From Owenweeksia sp. TMED14 (GTDB lineage: Bacteria > Bacteroidota > Bacteroidia > Flavobacteriales > Schleiferiaceae), in contig NHBT01000014.1 in the NCBI GenBank assembly GCA_002167805.1, forward strand, positions 64,578 to 82,210: DNA of 17,633 bases, read 5' to 3'. Under the pieces are notes generated by a model that made no database searches, was not told the origin of the DNA, and saw only the letters and a program-made list of their open reading frames with translations. Both the position numbers and the translations under genes were made by a program. Numbering within the stretch: the first letter of the stretch is position 1; each line of letters opens with the position of its first letter. This document shows, piece after piece, positions 1 through 6,820 of the stretch.

Positions 1-13
1 CTTATTTACATAA

Positions 14-43
14 AAACCCACTCATTTGAGTGGGTTTATTTTT
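14..43 (-). terminator. Intrinsic terminator after tRNA-Val, probably bidirectional
   Basis: A perfect 11-bp inverted repeat (14-24 pairing with 27-37, two unpaired bases between) lies directly after the 3' CCA of the minus-strand tRNA. Both sides carry a T-rich tail: five T follow the GGG of the stem on the minus strand, and ATTTTT (38-43) follows on the plus strand. It therefore probably ends the tRNA transcript and may also stop plus-strand transcription entering from outside the window. Confidence 0.8.
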
Positions 44-120
44 GGTGGGCAATACAGGATTCGAACCTGTGACCCCCGCCCTGTCAAGGCGATGCTCTAA
101 ACCAACTGAGCTAATTGCCC
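43..120 (-). tRNA. tRNA-Val (anticodon GAC)
   Basis: The minus strand reads as a complete cloverleaf. The 7-bp acceptor stem is GGGCAAT/ATTGCCC, the D arm contains AGCTCAGTTGG, the anticodon stem is TCGCC/GGCGG with loop TTGACAG (anticodon GAC, reading GUC/GUU valine codons), and the T arm is ACAGG-TTCGAAT-CCTGT. The CCA end is encoded (43-45), unlike in the other tRNA of this window. Length is 78 nt including CCA. A TAnnTTTG box lies 12 nt upstream and a hairpin terminator directly downstream, so it looks like a monocistronic unit. Confidence 0.97.
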
Positions 121-131
121 TATATGGGCTG

Positions 132-139
132 CAAATGTA
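132..139 (-). promoter_or_regulatory. -7 promoter box for tRNA-Val
   Basis: TACATTTG on the minus strand matches the Bacteroidota -7 consensus TAnnTTTG and ends 11 nt before the first base of the mature tRNA, so the 5' leader would be only a few nucleotides. I see no TTG at the expected -33 spacing. The rest of 121-207 shows nothing else. Confidence 0.6.
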
Positions 140-207
140 CATTGAATAACGGAAATGGTATTAAAGATTTTATTTACTCGTTTCATAAATAAAAAGAAAC
201 ATTTACC

Positions 208-1233
208 TTAATCATTAATTTGACTTTTCCAAGCTCTTCGATAAATATTTTCTCTAATATTAAACCAAAAGAGATTATAGTCTGCTCGATGGTAATCGTC
301 CCATATCAGGAACCACCCTACAGGACCTTTGAGATTTTGAATTCTTAATAAACCATCATCAATTTTAGTACTTAGTCCTCTATTTAAAATTCTCTTTCCG
401 TTTAAATACATGGACCCTTTATGAAGATTTCTCTTTACACTCTCATTGTCTGAACTCCAAGATAAAGGATTAATAACTCTGATGTGATCTCCAAATGGTT
501 TTCGTTTAAAATTTCGACCACAACTTCTCCACGAAACCCAACAATTTATATCCTCAGGGGCTTCGCAAATAGGCAAATCTCCCATTTCGTCGGCACCAAC
601 CCATCCCCCAACTAAAAAAGCAACTAACAGTCTATCTGTCAATTCTCGATCTGACATTAAATAATCTTTAATCAAGTGCTTTAAATGTTGGGTCCCTTGA
701 CTGTGGCCCGCTAAAATGAAATTTCCCTCTGGATTTTCTTTTAAGAAAAACTTAAAAGCACGTAAGACATCGGAATAGGCTGTATCAAATGCAATTTTCG
801 CCTTTTCTTGCTCTGAAATAGATTTTACGAGATAACCTTCATACATCATCTGACGGTAATGAGGTGCCCAAATTGGTCCCAGGTCATTAAACAAAGAAGC
901 CTGAAAAGCTAGCGCAAGCCTGGTATCATTCCTGTATTTCGCATTAAATATGTTCGCATTCCAAATTTTTCCTTCAAAATAAATAGTTGGATAAACAAAG
1001 AATGTTGGTATTGATCCCTTCAGATCGCCATAGGACTCTCGATTATCTCTATCAATTCGCTTACTGCTTTTATATACATTATCCGTGGGGTCATCTATTT
1101 CCGGATGACCAGCCCAAGAGGAAATTTCTCCATAATTAGGTGAAGGGGGAATAGGCTTCAGACTTATTTCACTTTGCCCAAAAAGAGCATATTGAAAAAT
1201 AAAAATCAGACAAAAGAGAGGATTCTTAATCAT
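208..1233 (-). CDS. DUF3089-family alpha/beta hydrolase, exported
   Basis: This 341-residue protein starts with a hydrophobic signal sequence (residues about 3-19, ending FGQ), so it should be exported or surface-attached. The body matches the DUF3089 family of alpha/beta-hydrolase-like proteins: FFVYPT (78-83) near the start of the domain, the nucleophile elbow GHSQG (176-180, Ser178), and a C-terminal HRADYNLFW block (315-323) whose His is the likely catalytic base. The substrate is unknown for the family; esterase or lipase-like chemistry is an inference from the fold. It is the second gene of a minus-strand unit, 27 bp after the YfiT/DinB gene, with no promoter box visible in the gap. The ATG start places the signal peptide correctly. 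Confidence 0.88.
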   Translation of the reverse strand: MIKNPLFCLIFIFQYALFGQSEISLKPIPPSPNYGEISSWAGHPEIDDPTDNVYKSSKRIDRDNRESYGDLKGSIPTFFVYPTIYFEGKIWNANIFNAKYRNDTRLALAFQASLFNDLGPIWAPHYRQMMYEGYLVKSISEQEKAKIAFDTAYSDVLRAFKFFLKENPEGNFILAGHSQGTQHLKHLIKDYLMSDRELTDRLLVAFLVGGWVGADEMGDLPICEAPEDINCWVSWRSCGRNFKRKPFGDHIRVINPLSWSSDNESVKRNLHKGSMYLNGKRILNRGLSTKIDDGLLRIQNLKGPVGWFLIWDDYHRADYNLFWFNIRENIYRRAWKSQIND

Positions 1234-1260
1234 AGCTATGAGATAAATATATTAAGCTAT

Positions 1261-1785
1261 TTAACTTTTCCAAGTAGATCGAACATGACCAATATGATGA
1301 TCTCCATGCCAAGCAAAATATTGTAGGACTTCCGATAGCGGCACTCCCCTATCAAGTTCTGGATGAAAATACATTTTTTCAAAATCCTTTTTATTCAAAG
1401 ATTCCCAAAATCGGTTCCAACGATAATGAACTCCATGCAAAATATCCATAGATGCACCGATATTAATATCTCCAGCATCCTCCAATAAAGCCCATGCATT
1501 TTGACTGTAAGGTTTTACCTGGGGCAGGCTTTCAGTAAAGGCCATTTTACATCTTGAATATGAATTTAGGTGACTATCAGCTAAATGATGAATCACTTGA
1601 TTACGGGTCCATCCTTCTGGTCTATATGGTGATTGAAGAAATTCATCCTGAGTGTTATCAATTACTGCCTGGAGTTTATTTGGCATATCGGATAATGATA
1701 TCAGACATGAATCAATATCATCATCCGAGACTTCGGATTTTAATGAAAATCTTCCAACAGGGAATCGTAAAGTTTCAATGTTCAT
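1261..1785 (-). CDS. YfiT-family DinB-fold putative metal-dependent hydrolase / bacillithiol transferase
   Basis: This 174-residue protein has the usual length and landmarks of the YfiT branch of the DinB four-helix superfamily: RFPVGRF near the N-terminus, YRPEGWTRNQVIHHLADSH (54-72), and AWHGDHHIGH (158-167) at the C-terminus. Conserved histidines in these blocks (around H66/H67, H160 and H164) are expected to bind one divalent metal. Related proteins are annotated as bacillithiol S-transferases or metal-dependent hydrolases; the actual thiol and substrate here cannot be told from sequence. It is cytosolic with no signal peptide. It leads a two-gene unit with the DUF3089 hydrolase and has its own promoter at 1808-1837, separated from the upstream tRNA by a strong terminator. 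Confidence 0.88.
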   Translation of the reverse strand: MNIETLRFPVGRFSLKSEVSDDDIDSCLISLSDMPNKLQAVIDNTQDEFLQSPYRPEGWTRNQVIHHLADSHLNSYSRCKMAFTESLPQVKPYSQNAWALLEDAGDINIGASMDILHGVHYRWNRFWESLNKKDFEKMYFHPELDRGVPLSEVLQYFAWHGDHHIGHVRSTWKS

Positions 1786-1807
1786 AATCTAAATCAAAAA
1801 AGAAAAT

Positions 1808-1837
1808 CAAATATCAGAATTATAAAGTAGCTTCCAA
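1808..1837 (-). promoter_or_regulatory. Promoter of the YfiT/DinB-DUF3089 unit
   Basis: On the minus strand a -33 TTTTG (TTG at 1837-1835) is followed after exactly 19 nt by GATATTTG (1815-1808), which matches TAnnTTTG at every fixed base except the first. The predicted start site lies about 18 nt before the ATG at 1785. The -33 element begins just after the tRNA terminator hairpin. Confidence 0.55.
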
Positions 1838-1843
1838 AACTTA

Positions 1844-1871
1844 AAAAGCTCCTCTAAATAGAGGAGCTTTT
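1844..1871 (-). terminator. Intrinsic terminator after the CAT-anticodon tRNA
   Basis: A perfect 13-bp inverted repeat (1844-1856 with 1859-1871, two-base loop) containing GAGGAGC/GCTCCTC lies directly after the tRNA 3' end on the minus strand and is followed by a short T stretch. It insulates the tRNA from the downstream YfiT/DinB unit. Confidence 0.8.
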
Positions 1872-1872
1872 G

Positions 1873-1945
<73 letters not shown>

Positions 1946-1974
1946 AAAAGCAATTGAGCTTTTGATAAGGATTG

Positions 1975-1982
1975 CAAAAGTA
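1975..1982 (-). promoter_or_regulatory. -7 promoter box for the CAT-anticodon tRNA
   Basis: TACTTTTG on the minus strand is an exact TAnnTTTG match 29 nt upstream of the mature tRNA 5' end. No clear TTG is present at -33. Confidence 0.55.
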
Positions 1983-2019
1983 AGTACTAAGAAGTTAATA
2001 AGGCGATAAGAAAAAAATC

Positions 2020-2184
2020 TCAGAAGAACAGTTCAAAACCTCCATAAAGAAGAAATAACCATCCAAGACCTTTCAATAAAAAAAATAAAAATAAACCGAT
2101 TGCAACCGGCTTACCTGACTTTTTTACTAAACCAGACCATCCTTCATTCTTTAAAACCTGACGGTAAACTTTTAAACGTTTCAT
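2020..2184 (-). CDS. Small 54-residue single-pass membrane protein, unrecognised
   Basis: An ATG-initiated frame of 54 codons ending in TGA encodes a basic N-terminal half (MKRLKVYRQVLKNEGW, then KKSGKP) followed by a strongly hydrophobic stretch of about residues 27-54 (IGLFLFFLLKGLGWLFLL). The layout fits a small inner-membrane protein with the positive N-terminus in the cytoplasm. I do not recognise the family. Support for it being real: an exact -7 box (TACTTTTG) 7 nt before the ATG, a start codon centred in a 7-bp inverted repeat, and coding-like composition. It lies upstream of and in the same direction as the CAT-anticodon tRNA, which has its own -7 box. It could still be a chance frame. 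Confidence 0.55.
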   Translation of the reverse strand: MKRLKVYRQVLKNEGWSGLVKKSGKPVAIGLFLFFLLKGLGWLFLLYGGFELFF

Positions 2185-2191
2185 ACGTTTA
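2173..2191 (-). promoter_or_regulatory. Inverted repeat around the start codon of the small membrane protein
   Basis: A perfect 7-bp inverted repeat (TAAACGT, five-base centre, ACGTTTA) spans the predicted transcription start and encloses the ATG of the 54-residue protein. It could be an operator or a hairpin that presents or hides the start codon. This is an inference from position alone. Confidence 0.35.
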
Positions 2192-2199
2192 CAAAAGTA
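2192..2199 (-). promoter_or_regulatory. -7 promoter box for the small membrane protein
   Basis: TACTTTTG on the minus strand is an exact TAnnTTTG match ending 7 nt before the ATG at 2184, so any 5' leader would be very short or absent. The nearest upstream TTG (2227-2225) is 25 nt away, longer than the usual spacing. Confidence 0.5.
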
Positions 2200-2225
2200 T
2201 GATTACCTCACAGCATATTATGCCC

Positions 2226-2242
2226 AAAAAAAAAAAAAAAAA
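2226..2242. repeat. Homopolymer run of 17 A
   Basis: Seventeen consecutive A on the plus strand sit in the 135-bp region between the divergent small membrane protein and the AraC-type regulator. It is about 49 nt upstream of the regulator's -7 box and just upstream of the -33 region of the minus-strand promoter. It could act like an UP element or change length by slippage; it is also a place where sequencing errors are likely. Confidence 0.9.
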
Positions 2243-2290
2243 GTAGGGATTAAAAATTACCCATACACTAGTTATAGCAATTTCCTAAGC

Positions 2291-2298
2291 TACATTTG
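2291..2298 (+). promoter_or_regulatory. -7 promoter box for the AraC-family regulator
   Basis: TACATTTG is an exact TAnnTTTG match, 21 nt before the ATG at 2320. The intervening leader is A-rich (AAAGAAAAATAAAA), as is common before Bacteroidota start codons. No good TTG is seen at -33, which would fit a promoter that needs an activator. Confidence 0.5.
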
Positions 2299-2319
2299 AA
2301 AACCTAAAGAAAAATAAAA

Positions 2320-3204
2320 ATGCCTCAGTTTGAAGAGAATGTAACAGAATCTTTTATTGAAATTAATGATGGAATAAAACTCCTATTAATCGATAAACGA
2401 GAGTTTGAATCACCCATATCTATCAAATTATATGTCAATGAAATTTTTCTTTTATTTGGGATGGATGGGGAGGTTTCTTTTCAATTTGGCCCAATGTATA
2501 TGAGACCCATGCCAGAAGGACAGAGTTTCTTTATTTATAATCCAGCAAATGAAATTCATTCTATTGCTAAATTTCCGAAAAATCATCGATTAGCAGGAAT
2601 CTCCATTTCTCTGGAACGTATACATTCACTTTTTTTGGACGATGAAGATTTAATTGGATCGAATAACCTTCCATTTTTAAGCGGAATTGCTTTGAATAGG
2701 CCGATTTACGATCAAAAGTCCGTTGACTCAAACATGAGATTTCTTTTGGACAGTCTTTTTCATAAACGCCTAAGTCACAATGCTCAAAAAGTAGCAAACT
2801 TGGGACGCGTACTGGAAATTCTGGCTCTTTACTTTAATGTTTCCGAGGTAGATACCGTTGCATGCCCTTTTCTTAAAGATGAGGAAACTGTGCAAAAAAT
2901 TCATCAAGCGAAATCAATAATATCTGATGAATGGAAAAAACCTCCGACTCTAAAAAAGCTTTCAGAAAAAACTGGTTTAAACACCTACAGGTTGAATCTA
3001 GGATTTAAACAAGTCTATGGTACCACCGTTCACAACTATGTGATGGATACAAAATTAAATAATGCAAGAAGAATGTTAGAGCATGGGAGTGATTCTGTTA
3101 ATGATGTAGCTTTTAAAATTGGTTATACAAATCCAAGCCATTTCATCGCCGCTTTCAAGAAAAGGTTCGGAACCACCCCAAGAAAATATCGTGTTTCACA
3201 ATAG
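2320..3204 (+). CDS. AraC-family transcriptional regulator
   Basis: The 294-residue protein has a variable N-terminal half (about 1-185) and a C-terminal AraC/XylS DNA-binding domain (about 195-294) with both helix-turn-helix units: LKKLSEKTGLNTYRLNLGFK (211-230), and the second unit with VNDVAFKIGYTNPSHFIAAF (260-279) followed by KRFGTTPRKYR, a near-perfect family signature. The N-terminal half resembles that of PchR-like regulators but gives no clear ligand. It is followed 35 bp later in the same direction by the Asp-box protein, which is a candidate target or operon partner. ATG 2320 is supported by the -7 box 21 nt upstream. Confidence 0.93.
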   Translation: MPQFEENVTESFIEINDGIKLLLIDKREFESPISIKLYVNEIFLLFGMDGEVSFQFGPMYMRPMPEGQSFFIYNPANEIHSIAKFPKNHRLAGISISLERIHSLFLDDEDLIGSNNLPFLSGIALNRPIYDQKSVDSNMRFLLDSLFHKRLSHNAQKVANLGRVLEILALYFNVSEVDTVACPFLKDEETVQKIHQAKSIISDEWKKPPTLKKLSEKTGLNTYRLNLGFKQVYGTTVHNYVMDTKLNNARRMLEHGSDSVNDVAFKIGYTNPSHFIAAFKKRFGTTPRKYRVSQ

Positions 3205-3239
3205 CTTTACAAATATTATCTGATTAATTATAACTATTT

Positions 3240-6200
3240 ATGAATATTAAACTCACTACCTTTTTTATAGCGACGTTTATTCCGTTTTTTGCTTTCTCAC
3301 AAATTGATAATAAAATTTTAGAAGGACTTTCCTTCAGAAACATTGGGCCAGCAGGAATGTCTGGAAGGATTACCTCGATCGATGTGGATCCGTCAACAAA
3401 CAACATTATATATGCTGGAAGTGCCTCAGGAGGTTTATGGAGAAGTCTTAATGCAGGTCAAAGTTGGAATTCAATTTGGGATGACCAGCCAACTGCTGGC
3501 ATTGGTGTTGTCAAGCTAGATCCTAATAACTCAGATATTATATGGGTTGGAACGGGGGAAGGAAATCCAAGAAATTCTCAATCAAGCGGTGCCGGCTTAT
3601 TTAAAAGTATTGATGGAGGTGAAAGCTTCGAATTTGTTGGTTTAAAAGAGACTAAGCATATCCATAAAATAGTTATTGATCCAAGAAACTCTGATATTGT
3701 ATACGCAGCTGCTTTTGGAGTGGCTTGGGGAGAGACAAACGAGAGAGGTGTCTATAAAACCACTAATGGAGGAAAAACATGGAAAAAAATCTTGTTTAAT
3801 AATAATCTTACTGGAGCAGCTGACCTAGTTATGGATCCTGCGAATCCGAATAAATTATTCTGCGCAATGTGGGAGTACAGAAGGTGGCCGTGGTTTTTCA
3901 AAAGTGGAGGGAAAGGCTCTGGACTTTACATGACTCTTGATGGAGGAGAAAATTGGAAAAAAATTACAGAGAATGAAGGTCTTCCAAAAGGAGAACTTGG
4001 TCGAATTGGAATTGCCGTGGCAAAAAGTAATTCAAAAACTGTTTATGCTCTAATTGAAAACAAAGAAAAGAATGGTTTGTATACGAGTAAAGATGGGGGG
4101 TTTAATTGGAGCCTAGTCAGTGAAGATGAGAATATAGGAAATCGTCCATTTTATTATTCTGACATACATGTAGATCCATTTAATGAAAATACTATCTACT
4201 CATTATGGAGCATTATGACAAAGAGCGATGATGGTGGAAAGTCATGGCGTGTTATTGCCCCTTACTATAAAATACATCCCGACCATCAAGCTCTTTGGAT
4301 GGACCCCAATCGACCAGGGCATATGATTGAAGGAAATGATGGTGGTGTAAACATTACTTGGGATGGAGGAGACTCATGGCGTTTTGTCGAAAACCTCCCA
4401 GTAGCGCAGTTCTATCATATAAATGTCGATAATCAAAAACCTTACAATGTTTATGGTGGAATGCAAGATAATGGTAGTTGGAAAGGACCTGCATATTCAT
4501 GGGTAGGAACAGGTATAGGCAATGGCGAATGGCAAGAGTTGTATTTTGGTGATGGCTTTGACGTTCTGCCTCACCCTAGTGATCAAAGAGTAGTATATGC
4601 AATGGCTCAAGAGGGATATCTTGCAAGAATTGATACTCGAACAGGTGGCGTTGAACTGATTAAGCCCGTCCACCCAAAAGGGGAGACTTTAAGATGGCAT
4701 TGGAATGCACCCATTGCGCAAGATCCCTTTAACCAAGATGCTATTTATTATGGCTCGCAGTTCGTTCACTACAGCAATGATCAAGGCAAGAATTGGGAAA
4801 TAATATCTAAGGATTTGACAACGAATGATCCAGAAAAACAAAGGTCCTTAGAATCCGGAGGTCTAACTCCTGATGTGACAGGAGCAGAAAACCATACATG
4901 TATTATCAGTATTGCTCCATCAACGAAAAAAAAAGGTGTTTTATGGGTAGGTACCGATGATGGCAATATCCAAGTATCTAAGGACTTCGGTAAAAGTTGG
5001 ATTAATACAATTACGAAAATTAAAGGTTTTCCAAAAGGAAGTTGGGTAGCCCAAATTCAAGCATCTAAACACAATTCAGCAGAGGCATTTGCCGTAGTTA
5101 ATAATTACCGTCAAAATGATTGGAAACCTTATTTATTCCGCACAACCAATTATGGGAAATCATGGAAAAACCTTTTAGAAAAGAGCTCAATAAGCGGACA
5201 TTGCTTGAGTATGCTGCAGGATCCAGAAATAGAAGATTTACTTTATCTAGGCACTGAGACGGGCTTATGGATAAGCACGAACTATGGAAAGAGTTGGCAA
5301 AAATGGAAAGGTCTTCCCACTATGCCCATTCAGGATATGGCCATCCAAGAAAGAGAGTCTGATTTAATTCTCGGAACTTTTGGACGAGCGGCATGGGTAT
5401 TAGACGATTTACGACCTCTTCGAGAGATAGCCAAAGGGAATCTAAACACAACAAGTGTAACTGCATTTGACAGTCCTGAAGCTGTCCATGCTGAGTTTAT
5501 GGTAAGCGATGGTATTAGATTTCAAGGAGATGCAGCTTTTAAAGGAGAAAATAGGCCTGCTGGAGCCAGGATGCGAGTATACTTGAGTGACCTTCCTGAC
5601 AAAGTAAAAAAGCCACTTAAAATTGACATTTATGATTCGTCAGGAGCTTCTTTAAGACATATCGAACGAGAATTAGACTCCTCTGATGCTGGATTATATT
5701 CATTTATCTGGGACCTATGTGAACGAGGTGTTCGCGGGCCAAGATTTGGTAAAATAAATAAGAAAAACAATAAAAGTGATCCCCGTGGGGCTTTGGTAAA
5801 GCCTGGTACATATAAAGTGAGATTTAGTTTTGATGGCGGCTCCGACTCTACAATGATTAAAGTCGTAGATGATCCAAGAAGAATTTTAGACGACGGGGAA
5901 TGGGATTCCGGAATTTTATTTAGAAGAAGTCTCCACAAGCCTACAAAAGCATTGACAGAAGTTGTCACACGTTTATATGAAGTTAAAGAATCAATAGAAG
6001 CTTTTGAGAAGCTACTAAAGCTGCGAACAAAAAATGACACTTCCCTTTTTAAAAATTCGCTAAAAAAGATTAAAGCATTTAAAAAGAAAATTGAAGATGA
6101 GCGAATTAAATTATTTGGTAAAAATGATATTAAAAGAGGTTATTTTGAGCAGCCTGAGACCTGGACATACACTGATAGACAATTTAAATCATATCTATGG

Positions 6201-6365
6201 CAAATGAGTGGTAAACCAACTCCAAACATAATGTCAATTCATGATTTATGGCTTGAAAAAACTGAATCAGCTACAAAGAGAGTTGAAAATTTACTAGATA
6301 ACGAATGGTTAAATTTATCAGATGAATTAAAAGCAGAATTTCCGAACGATATTTTCCCTAAATAA
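3240..6365 (+). CDS. Large exported Asp-box (BNR / sortilin-like VPS10) beta-propeller protein
   Basis: The 1041-residue product begins with a signal peptide (residues 1-20, cleavage likely after FAFS). At least eleven Asp-box motifs of the form S/T-x-D/N-x-G-x-S/T-W/F run through residues 69-686 (69, 123, 174, 232, 283, 329, 373, 512, 580, 635, 679), giving one or two beta-propellers as in sortilin and VPS10-type proteins. Residues about 775-875 look like a beta-sandwich (PGTYKVRFSFDG at 855-866) and about 903-960 a Lys/Glu-rich coiled coil. Such proteins of about 1000 residues are common in Bacteroidota and often labelled glycosyl hydrolase, but I see no catalytic residues that justify an enzymatic call. 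No C-terminal type IX sorting domain is visible, so periplasmic or outer-membrane-associated placement is likely. Confidence 0.88.
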   Translation: MNIKLTTFFIATFIPFFAFSQIDNKILEGLSFRNIGPAGMSGRITSIDVDPSTNNIIYAGSASGGLWRSLNAGQSWNSIWDDQPTAGIGVVKLDPNNSDIIWVGTGEGNPRNSQSSGAGLFKSIDGGESFEFVGLKETKHIHKIVIDPRNSDIVYAAAFGVAWGETNERGVYKTTNGGKTWKKILFNNNLTGAADLVMDPANPNKLFCAMWEYRRWPWFFKSGGKGSGLYMTLDGGENWKKITENEGLPKGELGRIGIAVAKSNSKTVYALIENKEKNGLYTSKDGGFNWSLVSEDENIGNRPFYYSDIHVDPFNENTIYSLWSIMTKSDDGGKSWRVIAPYYKIHPDHQALWMDPNRPGHMIEGNDGGVNITWDGGDSWRFVENLPVAQFYHINVDNQKPYNVYGGMQDNGSWKGPAYSWVGTGIGNGEWQELYFGDGFDVLPHPSDQRVVYAMAQEGYLARIDTRTGGVELIKPVHPKGETLRWHWNAPIAQDPFNQDAIYYGSQFVHYSNDQGKNWEIISKDLTTNDPEKQRSLESGGLTPDVTGAENHTCIISIAPSTKKKGVLWVGTDDGNIQVSKDFGKSWINTITKIKGFPKGSWVAQIQASKHNSAEAFAVVNNYRQNDWKPYLFRTTNYGKSWKNLLEKSSISGHCLSMLQDPEIEDLLYLGTETGLWISTNYGKSWQKWKGLPTMPIQDMAIQERESDLILGTFGRAAWVLDDLRPLREIAKGNLNTTSVTAFDSPEAVHAEFMVSDGIRFQGDAAFKGENRPAGARMRVYLSDLPDKVKKPLKIDIYDSSGASLRHIERELDSSDAGLYSFIWDLCERGVRGPRFGKINKKNNKSDPRGALVKPGTYKVRFSFDGGSDSTMIKVVDDPRRILDDGEWDSGILFRRSLHKPTKALTEVVTRLYEVKESIEAFEKLLKLRTKNDTSLFKNSLKKIKAFKKKIEDERIKLFGKNDIKRGYFEQPETWTYTDRQFKSYLWQMSGKPTPNIMSIHDLWLEKTESATKRVENLLDNEWLNLSDELKAEFPNDIFPK

Positions 6366-6393
6366 GAAACTGCTTTCATAAGAGTAATTATGC

Positions 6394-6813
6394 TTATTTC
6401 AAAGGAATTGGCTGACAAAGTTCTATTAAGGTGCCTCCTGTAGTCTTTGGATGTAAAAAAGCAACCCACATGTTATCAGCTCCTTTTAGGGGTTTTTCGT
6501 CAATGAGAGAAAATCCTGATTTAGATAAGCGTTTCATTTCCCATGATATATCCGAAACTAAGTATGCAATGTGATGTATACCCTCTCCTTTTTTGGAGAT
6601 AAACCTCGAAATTGGAGATTCCAGACTCATTGCTTGAAGGAGTTCTATCTTATTATCCCCAACCTGAAAAAAAGAAGTCAGAACCCCTTGGCTTTCCACC
6701 TCTTCGCGCTTATAAGGCTTAGAATTTAGAATTTTAGAATATAAGATCTCTGCAGAATCTATATCATTTACAGCTATTCCAATATGTTCAATTCTCTGAA
6801 ATACACTCTCCAT
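6394..6813 (-). CDS. mce: Methylmalonyl-CoA epimerase (VOC family)
   Basis: This 139-residue protein is a two-module glyoxalase/VOC-fold enzyme of normal length. It interconverts (R)- and (S)-methylmalonyl-CoA, linking succinyl-CoA and propionyl-CoA metabolism through methylmalonyl-CoA mutase. Family landmarks are IEHIGIAVNDID (8-19), KIELLQ (55-60), GEGIHHIAYLVSDI (76-89) and GTLIELCQP (127-135). H10, E57, H80 or H81, and E131 are at positions expected for the divalent metal ligands. The gene starts 7 bp after the ABC transporter stop, so the two are almost certainly cotranscribed. The mutase itself is not in the window. Confidence 0.93.
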   Translation of the reverse strand: MESVFQRIEHIGIAVNDIDSAEILYSKILNSKPYKREEVESQGVLTSFFQVGDNKIELLQAMSLESPISRFISKKGEGIHHIAYLVSDISWEMKRLSKSGFSLIDEKPLKGADNMWVAFLHPKTTGGTLIELCQPIPLK

Positions 6814-6820
6814 AATAATA

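Noticed and set aside
5630..6040. 136-codon open frame on the minus strand inside the Asp-box gene
   Set aside because: It is fully antisense to a strongly supported coding region, has no recognisable domain and reads as Ser/Leu/Pro-rich shadow sequence.
6366..6393. Possible terminator between the Asp-box gene and the epimerase gene
   Set aside because: Only a five-base CATAA/TTATG pairing is present without a T-run on either strand.
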